Translations under genes and position numbers: made by a program | The notes under the pieces: generated by a model | The model's input: the letters and a program-made list of their open reading frames with translations, nothing else | Told to the model about the DNA's origin: nothing | Databases searched by the model: none | Part shown: positions 34,680 through 45,819 of the stretch, piece after piece | How positions within the stretch are numbered: position 1 is the first letter of the stretch | How the letters are laid out: each line of letters starts with the position of its first letter | DNA from: Anthonomus grandis grandis | Lineage: Eukaryota; Arthropoda; Insecta; Coleoptera; Curculionidae | Direction of reading: 5' to 3' | Length of the DNA stretch: 64,000 nucleotides | Assembly (NCBI RefSeq): GCF_022605725.1 | Contig: NC_065548.1 | Coordinates: 38,557,131-38,621,130, forward strand

Positions 34680-35330
34680 ACAGTAAAAACTGCAAAAAAT
34701 TTACAGGAATACAGGCCAAATTCTAAATTCTTTACTTTCATAAACGTGTAAAAAGCATAACCGGCAAAACACATCAAATAATAACCTCACATGGCCCCCC
34801 TCCCAACTATTAAAGGTGATAGACCCATCCAACAAGTATTTTAAAGGCGATAGACCCATCCGTAAAGATCTCTTTAAAAACACGACGAAAATAATGCAAA
34901 AACGGTCCAAAAATTTATTTGGGTACGGCCCCGTAATTCTTAAATTCAGTGGGATAGAGAGAGATACACAATCACTTGCACAGCCTAAAGTAGGAATTGT
35001 CAGAACGCAGGTGTTTTATCTTTGTTTAATAGACTGGCTAAAAAGAGGTGACAAGTCTGTGAGTGCTGGAAGTGTTTGAAATATTTTGTAAGATGCTTGG
35101 ATTTTAGTCCGCGGTCGATTTTTTGATATTATTTTCTTGTGATATTATTTTCTTTTTAAAAATTGACATTTTCGAAAGAAAAATAAAAAATAGTATAAAA
35201 CATGGGGTTTTACGTATATTTAAAATGATTTCATAGATAGACAATATAAAATTTTGCCATTTAAACATATATATCATGCAACAATAAATATGACATAGGC
35301 GCACAGACTAGTTAGTGCGGCATCTGCGAC
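34680..35330. other. Unassigned stretch with a short direct duplication
   Basis: AAAGG(T/C)GATAGACCCATCC occurs twice (34812-34830 and 34843-34861). Nothing else was recognised. Confidence 0.5.
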
Positions 35331-35361
35331 ACATCAAAGATTCTAATAGATCTCTGAACTG
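35331..35361 (-). repeat. 31-bp arm of a distant inverted repeat (right)
   Basis: Perfect reverse complement of 30720-30750. Confidence 0.7.
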
Positions 35362-36386
35362 GACTTTACCAAAAATTATAAATTGGCATTATAATTTTAT
35401 TATAGGTGCAAATTTTAAATAAAAAAAAACTAAATTGTCTTTTAATTATTATATTTTAAGATAAATTAAAATAAATTTAACAAAATTTTAAAATGCATAC
35501 AAATAGTTACAATATATTCTAAATCAAATACTGTAAATTGTAAGTATGGTATTTATAAGAACTTTTATGTAAAAAATAGAATTGTTGCAGGTGTAAAGCA
35601 TATTTTAACTGAAAATCCTAATAATTTCTGGATTTTCTGGAAAAATTTGGGTATAAACATACAGGGTGATTGATGGTTGATGGTACCTTAGACGTTTACG
35701 GAGAACGGAAAATAATTTTTTTTTGAAAATTTGGCAACATAGGTTTTAGGTGATGATCTAACGATTAAAAATATTTTTAGCGATGCAGCGTTGCCGCTTA
35801 TAACAAAAAGTAGTAGCAATCACTTTATGATTGGTTCTGTATAAGGTATTCTTATACCTATCTTTAGTGGTTTTCGAGAAATTAATTATTTTCTTTATTT
35901 TTTGACGAAAACATAGATCCAAATAAATTTGCTGTAATCCAAATAATTTACTACGGCACTGGAACGCGCAGAACCTTGAAATTATAAACGTAAATTATGG
36001 AAGTATTGTACAATATTTTTTACTTTGAAAATTTGTTCTACGTTATACAGGGTTGCTCAAAATTAGTGATTTTACCGCTAGATACAAAAATGGTAAAAAG
36101 TGCATTTTTGAAAATGGAATACCCTGTATATTAAAACATATTCTAAAAGGAAATTAAAATCCCTGTCTAAAGAGGTATTATATTCCTATATCGAAGTAGT
36201 TCGGTTTCGGAAATAAAAGCAATTTTCTGTAGAAATCGGAATATTTTGACATATTTGCTTTAGTTGGCCATGAAAGGTCATGATGAAACAATACTAGGCT
36301 ATTGATGTTTGAGAGTGACATTTAGTTGATTAATAGTAAATACGCTTGGGTGTTTTTTTAAAATAGTGACCTAAAAATTCATTAAA

Positions 36387-36593
36387 ATGGAAAGAAATAG
36401 TTATTCAAATGAAGTTTTGATGAATCTATTCATTATTCATGGACATGGATGTGACAAAATTGTAGCAAGAACATGCAGAAAGTTCAATGAAATGTACCCG
36501 AATTTACAAAAAATGGATAAAAGAAAATTTGTGCGAATACAAAATAACTTTATACAATTTTGTTCACAACTTAAAAATGATACAAGATTATAA
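36387..36593 (+). pseudogene. Left-arm duplicate of the transposase N-terminal DNA-binding region
   Basis: This 68-codon open frame (MERNSYSNEVLMNLFIIHGH...) is the inverted duplicate of the first ~66 codons of the transposase encoded by the right arm. It differs by one extra codon and a few substitutions. The homology stops at 36585, and the frame ends 8 bases later at TAA. The region corresponds to the DUF4817-like helix-turn-helix. Its upstream 370 bp equal those of the real gene, because they are inside the same repeat, so it would share any promoter. It could be a mere by-product of long repeats or could give a short DNA-binding peptide. The sequence does not decide. Confidence 0.7.
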
Positions 36594-36598
36594 GTAAT

Positions 36599-37640
36599 TT
36601 ACAACAAATTTTCAAAATGATTGTCACTGACTTCTAAGCAATTCAAAATCCTGCGTTGTGCAGCATGTGTTGTCGCTGCTTGTATTTCAGAAGGATCTGT
36701 TTACTGTTTACCGGTGTCTTGTATACCATTTGCTTCAAATTACCCCAAAAGTAAAAATCAAGTGGTGTAAGATCAGGTGATCTCGCAGGCCAGTCCCATG
36801 GTCCCAAACGCCTAAACCAGCGGTCATCGAATTTCCCAAATAACTCACGTGTCACCTTCTCAGTGCAATGAGCAGGTGCCCCATCCAATTGGAACCAGCA
36901 AGTGCGATAATCTTCAAGCGTTAAATTTTCCAGAAAATCTTCTACGACTGAGGGCAAAATCTGAATGTATTTATGGGAGTTTGGAGTTTAATGACCCGTC
37001 GTAAATAAAAAAAGCTATTTGATTGTCTTTTAGTAAACAAAAAACATTAAAACTAAATTTTTCTTGAAACCCCATTTCCTTAACCGCGTGTGGATTTTGA
37101 TTAGCCCAAAAATGTTGATTTCTTCTATTAAAAATACCTTCTCTAGAAAACTTTGCTTCGTCTGTTCATATTATTTTTTTTTAGAAAGTTTGGATCCTCT
37201 TGAATGCGTGTCAGAAGTATCTCACAATATTGAATGCGACGTTGGTAATCATCCGGTTTCAGCTGATGAACTTTTGAATATTTAAAGGGATGCATACTAT
37301 TGTCGTTCAGAATTCTTTGCACAGAATAATAAGTTAGGCCTAAATCATCTTCTGCACTCCGGATGGAAGCTTGTGGATATGCGTGAAAGTAGGCTAAAAC
37401 ATTCACGATGTTGTCCTCATCAGACGTTACAGGCTTGGGCAAAGTTGTATCATTTTTAAGTTGTGAACCAAATTGTAGAAAGTTATTTTGTATTCGCACA
37501 AATTTTCTTTTATCCATTTTTTGTAAATTCGGGTACATTTCATTGAACTTTCTGCATGTTCTTGCTACAATTTTGTCACATTGTCCATGAATAATAAATA
37601 GATTCATCAAAACTTCATTTGAATAACTATTTCTTTCCAT
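36599..37640 (-). pseudogene. Mariner-superfamily transposase of the long-arm element
   Basis: It starts at 37640 with MERNSYSNEVLMNLFIIHGQ and has the second helix-turn-helix in YFHAYPQASIRSAEDDLGL. NDNSMHPFKY lies where the related family has its intron, but is uninterrupted here. An A-run frame change and a TGA near 37165-37180 precede TDEAKFSREG, the first catalytic motif. A stop near 36985 follows. The frame from 36957 gives WFQLDGAPAH (second D) and PARSPDLTPLDFYFWG (third acidic residue), 36 residues apart. The C-terminus ends NHFENLL at 36599 after a further frame change. Only about 13 bp separate the stop from the left arm. Confidence 0.9.
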
Positions 37641-38405
37641 TTTAATGAATTTTTATGTCACAATTAAAAAAAACACCCAAGCGTATTTACTATTAATCAA
37701 TTTAATGTCACTCTCAAACATCAATAGCATAGCATTGTTTCATCATCACCTTTCATGGCCAACTAAAGCAAATATGTCAAAATATTCCGATGTTTACAGA
37801 AAATTGCTTTTATTTCCGAAACCGAACAACTTCGATATAGGAACATAATACCTCTTTAGACAGGGATTTTAATTTCCTTTTAGAATATGTTATAATATAC
37901 AGGGTGTTCCATTTAAAAAATGCACTTTTTACCATTTTTGTATCTAGCGGTAAAATCACTAATTTTGAGCAACCCTGTATAACGTAGAACAAATTTTTAT
38001 ATTGAAAAATAATGTACAATACTTCCATAAATTACGTTTATAATTTCAAAGTTCTGCGCGTTCCAGTGCCGTAGTAATACAAATTTATTTGAATCTATGT
38101 TTTCGTCAAAAAATAAAGAAAATAATTAATTTCTCGAAAACCACTAAAGATAGGTATAGGAATACCTTATACAGAACCAATTATAAAGTGATAGCGGATC
38201 GGAAAATAAAAAAATATACAGGGTATTCCATTTAAAATAACAAAGTTGCTACTACTTTTTGGTATAAGCGGCAACGCTGCATCGCTAAAAATATTTTTAA
38301 TCGTTAGATCATCAGCTAAAACCCATGTTGCCAAATTTACAAAAAAAAATTATTTTCCGTTCTCCGTAAACGTCTAAGGTACCATCAACCATCAATCACC
38401 CTGTA

Positions 38406-39954
38406 TATAAGAAACATGTAACAAACATACCTAAATAAAAAATTAAATATTTAACAATCTATACAATTGTAACAAAAGAATATATATCCACATATTATGG
38501 AAAACAAAATACTCTTAATAACTAAAAACTCTTATAACAGCAGACACTGAACCTATCTCTTGAAACAAATCTGGCTCTCATTGTAAATAAGTTAATTAAT
38601 AATGACTAGATATAACACAAATACTTATGTTCAAGTTTATATGCATTTTTTTTTTTTTTTTAGTATAAGCAAATAAAAACAAAATATGCCTTTTGATTTT
38701 TGTAACGTTGTAGTTAATTCAGATAACAACATTTGAATTTCATTTGGTTTGATTTGTTAACAAATACAACAAAACGTCTAGATATAAATCTGTATAATAA
38801 AAAGATTCGGCATATATAGGTATCTCTCTAGTCTGCGTCTGTCTCTCTGTTATTTTGTTTTAATAAGCATTTTACATCCACATTAAAATTTGTCAGAATT
38901 AAATAATATACAGTGCATTTAAGATTAAGCGAATAAATTAATTTACAAGAAATTGAACATAAGTCGCAATAAATATTTTATATATTTTAATTTTTTAAAG
39001 TGATATGTTGCATTAGTCTATTACGTCAAATTTGACAAACTATACTGACTTAATATAGTATGCTAAGTATTCAGAATATATCGTAGAATTGTAAAATGTC
39101 ATAATGTACAGAGTGCTCCATTTTAAAAATAATTATGTCGGCGCCATAGTTTTTTCTTGAGGTACCTGTGTAGAAAATTTTTATTGCAAAAATCGCGCAA
39201 GTGATAATGATAATCGATGTTTCCAAAAAATAAAAGAAGAAAAAAATACCCGAATTTTAAATCAATTTGTTCCTTTCATCGGAAATACACTGTATAATAT
39301 TTCCTTCTGAATTAGGATGATTATTATTATGAGTATTATATATAAACTTTTCCTACCAAAAGTTTTTTTTATTTTTAAATACTGTAAAAAAAACAGTTTC
39401 CGATACACCCAAATATACCGTCATAATTACGCGTAGTCCCGAAAATCGTAAAGGTTTTTCAGAGGGAGAACATACTTAAAAATTGATGAGGCAAACAGGG
39501 GAAATTTATTCCCTTCGAAAAACAACAGGGAAACTCCATTCAAAAATTTAGATAAAGAAATATTCGACGAGAAAACTGTTTTATTGGTACACTTTTTTGG
39601 GAGTGTAGCTTTAAATTATTTAATTGGTTATATGGTATATCATAGTTATTTTTCGTGCTTTTATATACGTTCTAATCGATATAAAGAAATGATCACCCAA
39701 GTTAAAGCCACCATATTTTCATATTCTTAAAGACGATTTCATAATATTTTTTAAAATTTACAAAAAATAAATAGAAAGCATTTTAATTTAAGATTATGTA
39801 AGAACGATTTATTTTTTCGCCTAAATCCAACAAACATTGCTTTTGCAAAAGTAATCTAAAGTTAAAGAAAAATAAGTTAAAAAAGAATTGAAAATTACTG
39901 ATATCAAAATAAACAGGTCGAGGAATTAAAAATTCATTAAAATTACGCATTGCC
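38406..39954. other. AT-rich stretch with a poly-T run and a lone mariner-like end
   Basis: A run of about 18 T lies near 38646. TACAGAGTGCTCCATTTTAA near 39108 looks like another mariner-type terminus without a partner. No coding similarity was recognised. Confidence 0.45.
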
Positions 39955-40105
39955 CATAATAATGACAACACCGCTTTCTCTCGTCTAATTATATAGATCA
40001 TAGATCATAGATTAATAATATAGATCTGCTTCGTTTTGTTGTATGACTGCACTGTCAAATTTTAAGGTGCTATTATTTTTTTCGGCATTATTTTTTGCGG
40101 CTTTT
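39955..40105 (-). repeat. Unclassified dispersed repeat, copy 2
   Basis: Diverged match of the repeat at 12955-13110. A few bases further on lies the end of the element at 40212. Confidence 0.45.
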
Positions 40106-40940
40106 CTTATCCTTACGAAAGGGTTCAAATTACTAAATTATTTTATTAAGGCAAAGCGGTAGTATAATGTAGGAATTGAACGATTCCATTTTGAGAGAGG
40201 AACTGTGTATACAGGGTGGTACGTCGCCGAGCCGAACATAGAAAATCCCATGTAAATTTTAAGGGGTTTAATTATTGGCTTCCCTGTACGTTTTACAGAA
40301 AAAATGTAACATAACTTTTTGAAGAGACCAATCTCGCAAACCCTCGTGCAGAGTTTCAAAAAATTTTAATTACCGAAACTTGAATTATTCAATTAAATGT
40401 ATTTGCAAAATCACCAAATTTGCGGTTCAGGTAAAACCAGACACCAGCCACCAGCAGACAATTTGTCATAAGGCTTTGTCAAATCTGACGTACAGCCGAA
40501 TACAAAAAATGTTTTTTTTTTTTGGTTTTATCAATCTCACAACCATCCAATCCAATTCAAAGTAAGATACATTAACATTACTTTATTCTCAAAACTTTTA
40601 TTATTATAACGATGAAGTTAAACCAATAACAATTAATATTATCGATTATTAAAAAGATAATTTTATCATACTTAGAATTTAATTAAACCAATAGCGGTAT
40701 CTGAAATATTTTAAATTTATTTTCCCATCAAACCTATCTGGTCTATTTCAACCATTAAACCTATTGTTAGTATATTCGAGTCCAAAGACATTGCATTAAA
40801 TAATTGTAATGCTTAGAAGATCGAAAATAGATCCGAAAAAAGAGAGAACAGAACTCTTAATTTTTTACTAAGTGTGGATAAATAAATTAAAATCAAATAC
40901 AATAACTTTTTTAAAAATAATAGAGAATTACATAAAAACA

Positions 40941-41826
40941 TCAATTAATCAAATGTTCAAACAACCCCGCATTAACAGCTAAATAATATCCTAACTGGTT
41001 TAGATTCTCAAATATTACACTTTTATAAATGACCCCACAAAAAGAAGTCATTCGGTGAAAGATCAGGTGACCTGGCTGGCCAAAATATCCGTTACCGTGG
41101 ACCAATAATATTGCCGTTAAAAGCATTTTCCAAGCACTCTCTAACCATACGGGCATTATGGGCCGGACAACCATCCATTTGGTACCAGATCATTTGATCT
41201 TCCTGAACAAGTTCTTCTAAGGCGGGTCCAATTTGATTTTGAAATAAATCCAAATAGGTTTCAGCTGTTAGGTTATAGTCCATAAAAAAGGGTCCAATGA
41301 TATGGTGTCCAATAATTCCCACGAATACATTTGTTTTTTGTTTTTGGTGTTCGAGTATGGTTTATTGTTGAGGGTAAATGTACATTCATCAATAAAACAA
41401 ATATTTCTTAAAAAATTCCTATCATTATTTGCTCTTTCCATGATTTCAAAACAAAATGCCATTCTTCGCTCTTCATCTCCTTCCTGCAGCTCTTGATGTT
41501 TTTCGATTGTATACGAATAATATTTGTGTTTTTTTTAAAGTGCGCAATACCGTTGTATGATGTTTATTTACCTCTTGCCCAAGAACCCTCGTACTAACCA
41601 TCTTGTTTTATAATATTAAGATCTCTGTTCTCTCTTTCTTCAGCTCTATTTTCGATTTTATTGCGATATCCTGAGTTGAACATTTACTATTATTTATTAC
41701 GGTACCTTTGGACTCGAACTTATTGACAATACGTTTAATAGTTAAAATATGGGCATTACGAAATGGGCATGGTGGGGAAATAAAGTGAAAACATTTCAGA
41801 TACTGCTCTAAAACTGTTTCCCGCAT
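40941..41826 (-). pseudogene. Mariner-superfamily transposase of the 40.2 kb element
   Basis: Start ATG at 41826 (MRETVLEQYLKCFHF). The helix-turn-helix region reads NAHILTIKRIVNKFESKGTV. After frame changes near 41608 and 41500 comes VNKHHTTVLRTLKK, then ICFIDECTFTLNNKPY (first D, near 41390), GIIGHHIIGPFFMDYNLTAE and MIWYQMDGCPAHNARMVREC (second D, near 41175). Near 41110 the frame shifts again; in the shifted frame PARSPDLSPNDFFLWG supplies the third acidic residue. It ends AVNAGLFEHLIN at 40941. All catalytic positions are still recognisable. No intron is needed. Confidence 0.85.
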
Positions 41827-42010
41827 AATGCCACTTAATTATGGCTATTTTTTCGTCGATTGAATAATTCATACTTGTTTTTAAATATCGACTGTCACTG
41901 AATTATTGACACTTTTCCTCACGTCAGGGACAATATTCATTTTACTGGTGCCCGTTTCGTTTTACCTGAACCGAAAATTTGCTAATTTTGCAATTACATT
42001 TAATTGAATA

Positions 42011-42201
42011 CTTCAAATCAAATCAAATCAAAAATGCTTTATTGTCAGAAAATTTACATTTTATCGACAAAGCTAAAGGAAAAAAATACAAATATAAATA
42101 AATAAACATAAAAAAAAATACTCAGACAAAATACATACAAATTAAATAGGTACATAACAAAACAAAAATACTGTACAAATTATCAAATTGTACAATTTAG
42201 T
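42011..42201 (-). mobile_element. 5'-truncated LINE 3' tail with target-site duplication
   Basis: On the minus strand the segment ends GACAATAAAGCATTTTTGAT followed by (TTTGA)n repeats. It is flanked by CTTCAA at 42011-42016 and again at 42202-42207. The uninterrupted version of the target is in the sister element near 14240-14260. The tail shares GACAATAAAGCATTTTTGA with the LINE ending near 32706. Confidence 0.85.
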
Positions 42202-42556
42202 CTTCAAGATTCGCTTATTAAAATTTTTTTAAAACCTTGCACAAGGGTTTGCCAGATTAGTCTCTGCAAAAAGTTATCTTACATTTTTTCTTAAAAATGT
42301 ACAGGAAAGCCAATAATTGACCCCCTTAAAATTGACATGGGTTTTCCTATGTTCCGCCCGGCGACGCACCACCCGGTATACTATAAAATTGTTACCTAAA
42401 TTCTTTAATATTCTAAATTTTAGGGGATATTTCCCGAAGACTAGTGGCGAAGAATAGAATGTTATGAAACCATGATTGAAAACGCATTTTTTTATGAAAT
42501 ATTTTATTTTCAGATGAATATTATTTTCTATAAATTTTATAAATAACCCATCACAC

Positions 42557-42728
42557 ACCAGCTAATAACTTGACCGACCGATCCGTTCATATTTCATTAG
42601 CGAGTTAAGCTCACTACGAATCAAAACATTTACCCACCACGTACCAGCAGATAAATCCGATCGATCTCACATACGGATTTTACCTGCAAGTAAAGCTCCG
42701 TACGAGCCAAAATAAAAATAATTTTGCC
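42557..42728. repeat. Diverged tandem duplication, 86-bp unit
   Basis: ACCAGC(T/A)(A/G)ATAA starts both copies (42557 and 42643), and TACGA(A/G)(T/C)CAAAA ends both (42615 and 42701), each offset by 86 bp. Confidence 0.55.
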
Positions 42729-42942
42729 TATTCTGAATTGCTTGCATTATTTGCCTTCCAATTATTATTTATTTGTCCAAACTAATCCTCTTGATTGTGT
42801 TGTAAAACTTGTCACTTTACGCCTAATTTAATACGGCTCGCATCTTTTTCAAATTTCTACAGTTTAATTGCGGCTCGACTTACATTTTTATTTAAAAAAA
42901 TGTTTTAACACGAATACATGCATTACTTTGTTGTAAATTTTC

Positions 42943-43615
42943 ATGGCTTATCAGAAAAAAAGAAGAAATAAATGGGTGAAGAAGTGTATTGCAAAAATAA
43001 GCCTATTCGATCATATCTGACTCTTAAATAAACTTACACAGAACGATCTGTAATAATTCCGAGATCATAATAATTCCGAGATCATTAGCACATAAAATTA
43101 GCAGCCGAAAAAGCAGTACATCGAGAACTCGCACACGCGGTAATGCCAACTAGGCTCGCCGTCAAGATTTTTCTGCTCAGGTACTTTTTTCTAGCATTCT
43201 TATTCCAGCATAGATGCCAGGGCAATTGGATAAGAATAAGGAAAGTACAAGGAAGCAGAAAGGAAATATCGGGAAAAAATTAACAAATAAAGTTATCCGA
43301 ATATCTAAAAAAATATTATAAAAACACAAATAAAACGAAATAAAAAGATGCACGGGATCAAACTACGACCCAAATGATTTTCGTAATTATTTGACAATAA
43401 ATAATACAACTTTAAGATATATGGAAGTGCATTTAAAAAAACAAGACACAATAATGGTAAAATCAATCCCTTTCGAAGAGGGTTTAGCTGCTACTCTTAG
43501 ATTTTTGACAATTGGACGATCTTACGAGGATTTATCAAGTTTTCGATCTGTGGTGTCGCTCAAACCTTGAGTTATATAATACCGGAAATATGTCAAAGGA
43601 TCTTTAATATACGGA
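42943..43615 (+). pseudogene. Harbinger transposase N-terminal remnant
   Basis: The ATG at 42943 starts MAYQKKRRNKWVKKCIAKIS, similar to the KKRRxRxWWVxPWI start of HARBI1-like proteins. Further on, in one frame, come DPNDFRNYLTINNTTLRYM and QDTIMVKSIPFEEGLAATLR, then FLTIGRSYEDL, followed after a one-base shift by QTLSYIIPEICQRIFNI (near 43560-43610). This is the recognisable helical N-terminal domain. The first DDE motif should follow but is absent. Confidence 0.75.
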
Positions 43616-44100
43616 CGGATTATTACATGAAGGTAGACTTTTTTAATTGTTATAAATTTTGATTTTAAGATACACATTATTGTAAATCAATGAAAATATA
43701 CAAGGTCTGTATAATTATAAGTTTTGTATAACTTATCCAATATTCGTAATAATTCGTTAATAATTCAAGTTAATCCAATTAACTAGTCCAATATTTTCAT
43801 AATAACCGCAAGTTAAAGATGAATGAGATTAAAGTGGGAACGGTACAAATCTGGTATTGTGCTAGAGGTTTCGTTAAGATTGTTTCAATAGTAAGCTTTT
43901 GAAACATACCTTTACATTAAACCTTATATTTTCAGCCAGCCATGCTTAAGAAGGATATATTTTCCCTTACTTTGCGGCCACACTAAGTTTAATAACCTCA
44001 TATTTATCTATTTTTTTATTTTAACACGTATGCTTCATTTTTTCTCTTTAATTTTTTTCTTGTTGAAGGCTTGGAAGGTTGTGTTGGCTGTCGAGATACC

Positions 44101-44122
44101 GAAAATAATAATAATAATAATG
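44101..44122. repeat. (AAT)n microsatellite, likely LINE 3' tail
   Basis: Seven AAT units. Read on the minus strand it is an ATT repeat at the end of the LINE 3' UTR. Confidence 0.75.
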
Positions 44123-44529
44123 ATCTTAATTTAGCAAAAAGCTACATAGATAAAATAATACATAAGAAATTATTACAATATATGATAATTGTTAATCGTA
44201 TTTCCATTGCATTTCCAAAGGACAACAATCGGTGGTATTAATTGTGTTCCATAACAAGGTCGGCTCGTGTTGGTGGTTCAAGCAAGTTGCGACACATGTT
44301 TCTAGGCCAGGTTTTTATGATGACACGAACAAACGGCACCATCCCGGTAGTTCCAATAGACAGTCACCGCCTCCCGGTGGTCCACAAATAGCCCGCTAAG
44401 GAGTCGACATACTATCTAACTATGGAAGCAAGTCGAATAACTGAATTAATTATAAAATTCACAATTAAAAAAAAAATTATAAAATACAATACAATAAAGA
44501 GAAGAGAAGAAAGGAAAAACGATAAGTTA

Positions 44530-45310
44530 ACAATAGGTGCTATAATCAATTAGTAATTTGTTGAATTCACTTTGTCCTCTATATAGAACATGATTATGCG
44601 TTTGACTGACTTTTATTAATCAAAATAAAATTCTCACAATTTCTGGTTTTATATTTGTGGACATCAAGAAAAATTGTTAATTTATCACAGGTATATTTAG
44701 GTAGAATGCCTCTTTTTAATTTAAATATAAATAAGTTAACATTAAAAACTATTCTTTGCTAAACGGATAACAAATTTAGAACATCTATCATAGTCTTGAT
44801 AGGTGTGTAGCGGTTATAATTTAGGATCCTGCTCAAAGAACGATTTTGAATTTTCCCGTGTTACTGTATTTTATACTGCAGTCAGTTATATAGTAGTGTC
44901 GAACAAAACTGTATATGTGGAAGCGCAAGGGCATTGTATAGTGAAAGCTTGATATGCATTAATAGATTTTGACCTATTCTTTTAATAAACCCGACTTTTT
45001 TAGAAAATTTTCTCATAATATAATCAGCATGGGCATGAAAATTCAAATTAGAGTCTGAAATTGTGGCCAAGTACTTAAAATTCTCATCATACATCGATTT
45101 TTCTTCATTTAAGGTGATACCTATATTATTTATATCTACTGAACTCATTTTAGATTTTTTTAGGTAATACGCAAAATTTAGATTTTGTTGTATTTAGGCT
45201 AAATTTTTTACTGAAGAGCCAGCAAAATAAACTATTAAGTTCACTATTGATATCTGATACCATTTGACCTAGATCTTTACCAATAATATATAAAATTGTG
45301 TCAAAAGAAA
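44530..45310 (-). pseudogene. LINE reverse transcriptase thumb and C-terminal region
   Basis: This is the only coding part of the LINE at 44.1-45.3 kb. Frame changes occur near 45150, and a single stop (TGA, 44882-44884) breaks the long C-terminal region. Catalytic aspartates lie upstream of the truncation and are absent. The lineage differs from the LINE at 31 kb in the thumb sequence, so at least two LINE families are present. Confidence 0.8.
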
Positions 45311-45819
45311 AAAATATTTTATAAATGTATAATATCTATGATAAAACTTGTCACCAGGTCAAGAAAAATTTTAAAAACTTTACATTAGAATAAACTTCTA
45401 TTCTTAAATAATACAGTTAACAAATATAAAATCCTTATCCATTTTTTTGAAGAGACCACACAAAATGTAAACAAACAAAAAAAAACAACAAAGTCACGGT
45501 CTCATAAGCAAATATTATTGGCTACATGTGTTCAAACAAAAGTTTTTGTTGTAAGTTTTACAGTGTATCTGTATATCATATCTGGTCATAAGGCTTCAAA
45601 AACCGTTGGAAAATTATCAATTGTGAAGGTGAAATCGACCACAAGCTCATAAGAATTCAACATTCACCAAACAGTGGAAAAATTTCTATAGTGTTGTGCT
45701 TATGGCTATAGTAATTTAAACTAAAAATTTATATACGTTGACTTTGGTAAGTAAGGGAGATTATCTGATAGTGGAATAATTGCGACAATAAAATGTTATA
45801 ATCTCTTAACAAACAATAT

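Larger units (their letters stand above)
35662..38403 (-). mobile_element. Mariner-superfamily element with >900-bp coding terminal inverted repeats (2742 bp)
   Basis: Both ends begin CAGGGTGATTGATGGTTGAT and are flanked by TA (35660-35661 and 38404-38405). The left arm runs 35662-36585 and the right arm 37445-38403, a foldback-like design. Each arm also contains shorter internal CAGGGT ends (near 36051 and 36127 on the left; near 37903, 37974 and 38216 on the right). The arms extend past the transposase start codon, so both carry the first ~200 bp of the coding sequence. Confidence 0.92.
40212..42376 (-). mobile_element. Mariner-superfamily element, parent type of the 13.7 kb MITE (2165 bp)
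   Basis: Ends CAGGGTGGTACGTCGCCGAG (left) and CCGGGTGGTGCGTCGCCG (right, inverted), flanked by TA (40210-40211 and 42377-42378). The inverted arms are about 230 bp. A LINE tail of about 190 bp is inserted in the right arm. The subterminal regions inside both arms match the interior of 13693-14421, but in the other orientation. Confidence 0.9.
44100..45310 (-). mobile_element. 5'-truncated LINE inside Harbinger 2
   Basis: The minus strand begins just after the reverse transcriptase D-D motif (DTILYIIGKDLGQMVSDINS, 45300). It continues as FCWLFSKKFSLNTTKSKFCV and DSNLNFHAHADYIMRKFSKK, then NALALPHIQFCSTLLYN. After a TGA at 44882 it goes on with IQNRSLSRILNYNRYTPIKT and HVLYRGQSEFNKL. The 3' UTR runs to an (ATT)n tail at 44101-44122. 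Confidence 0.85.

Noticed and set aside
42557..42728. 86-bp duplication as a satellite
   Set aside because: Only two diverged copies are present.
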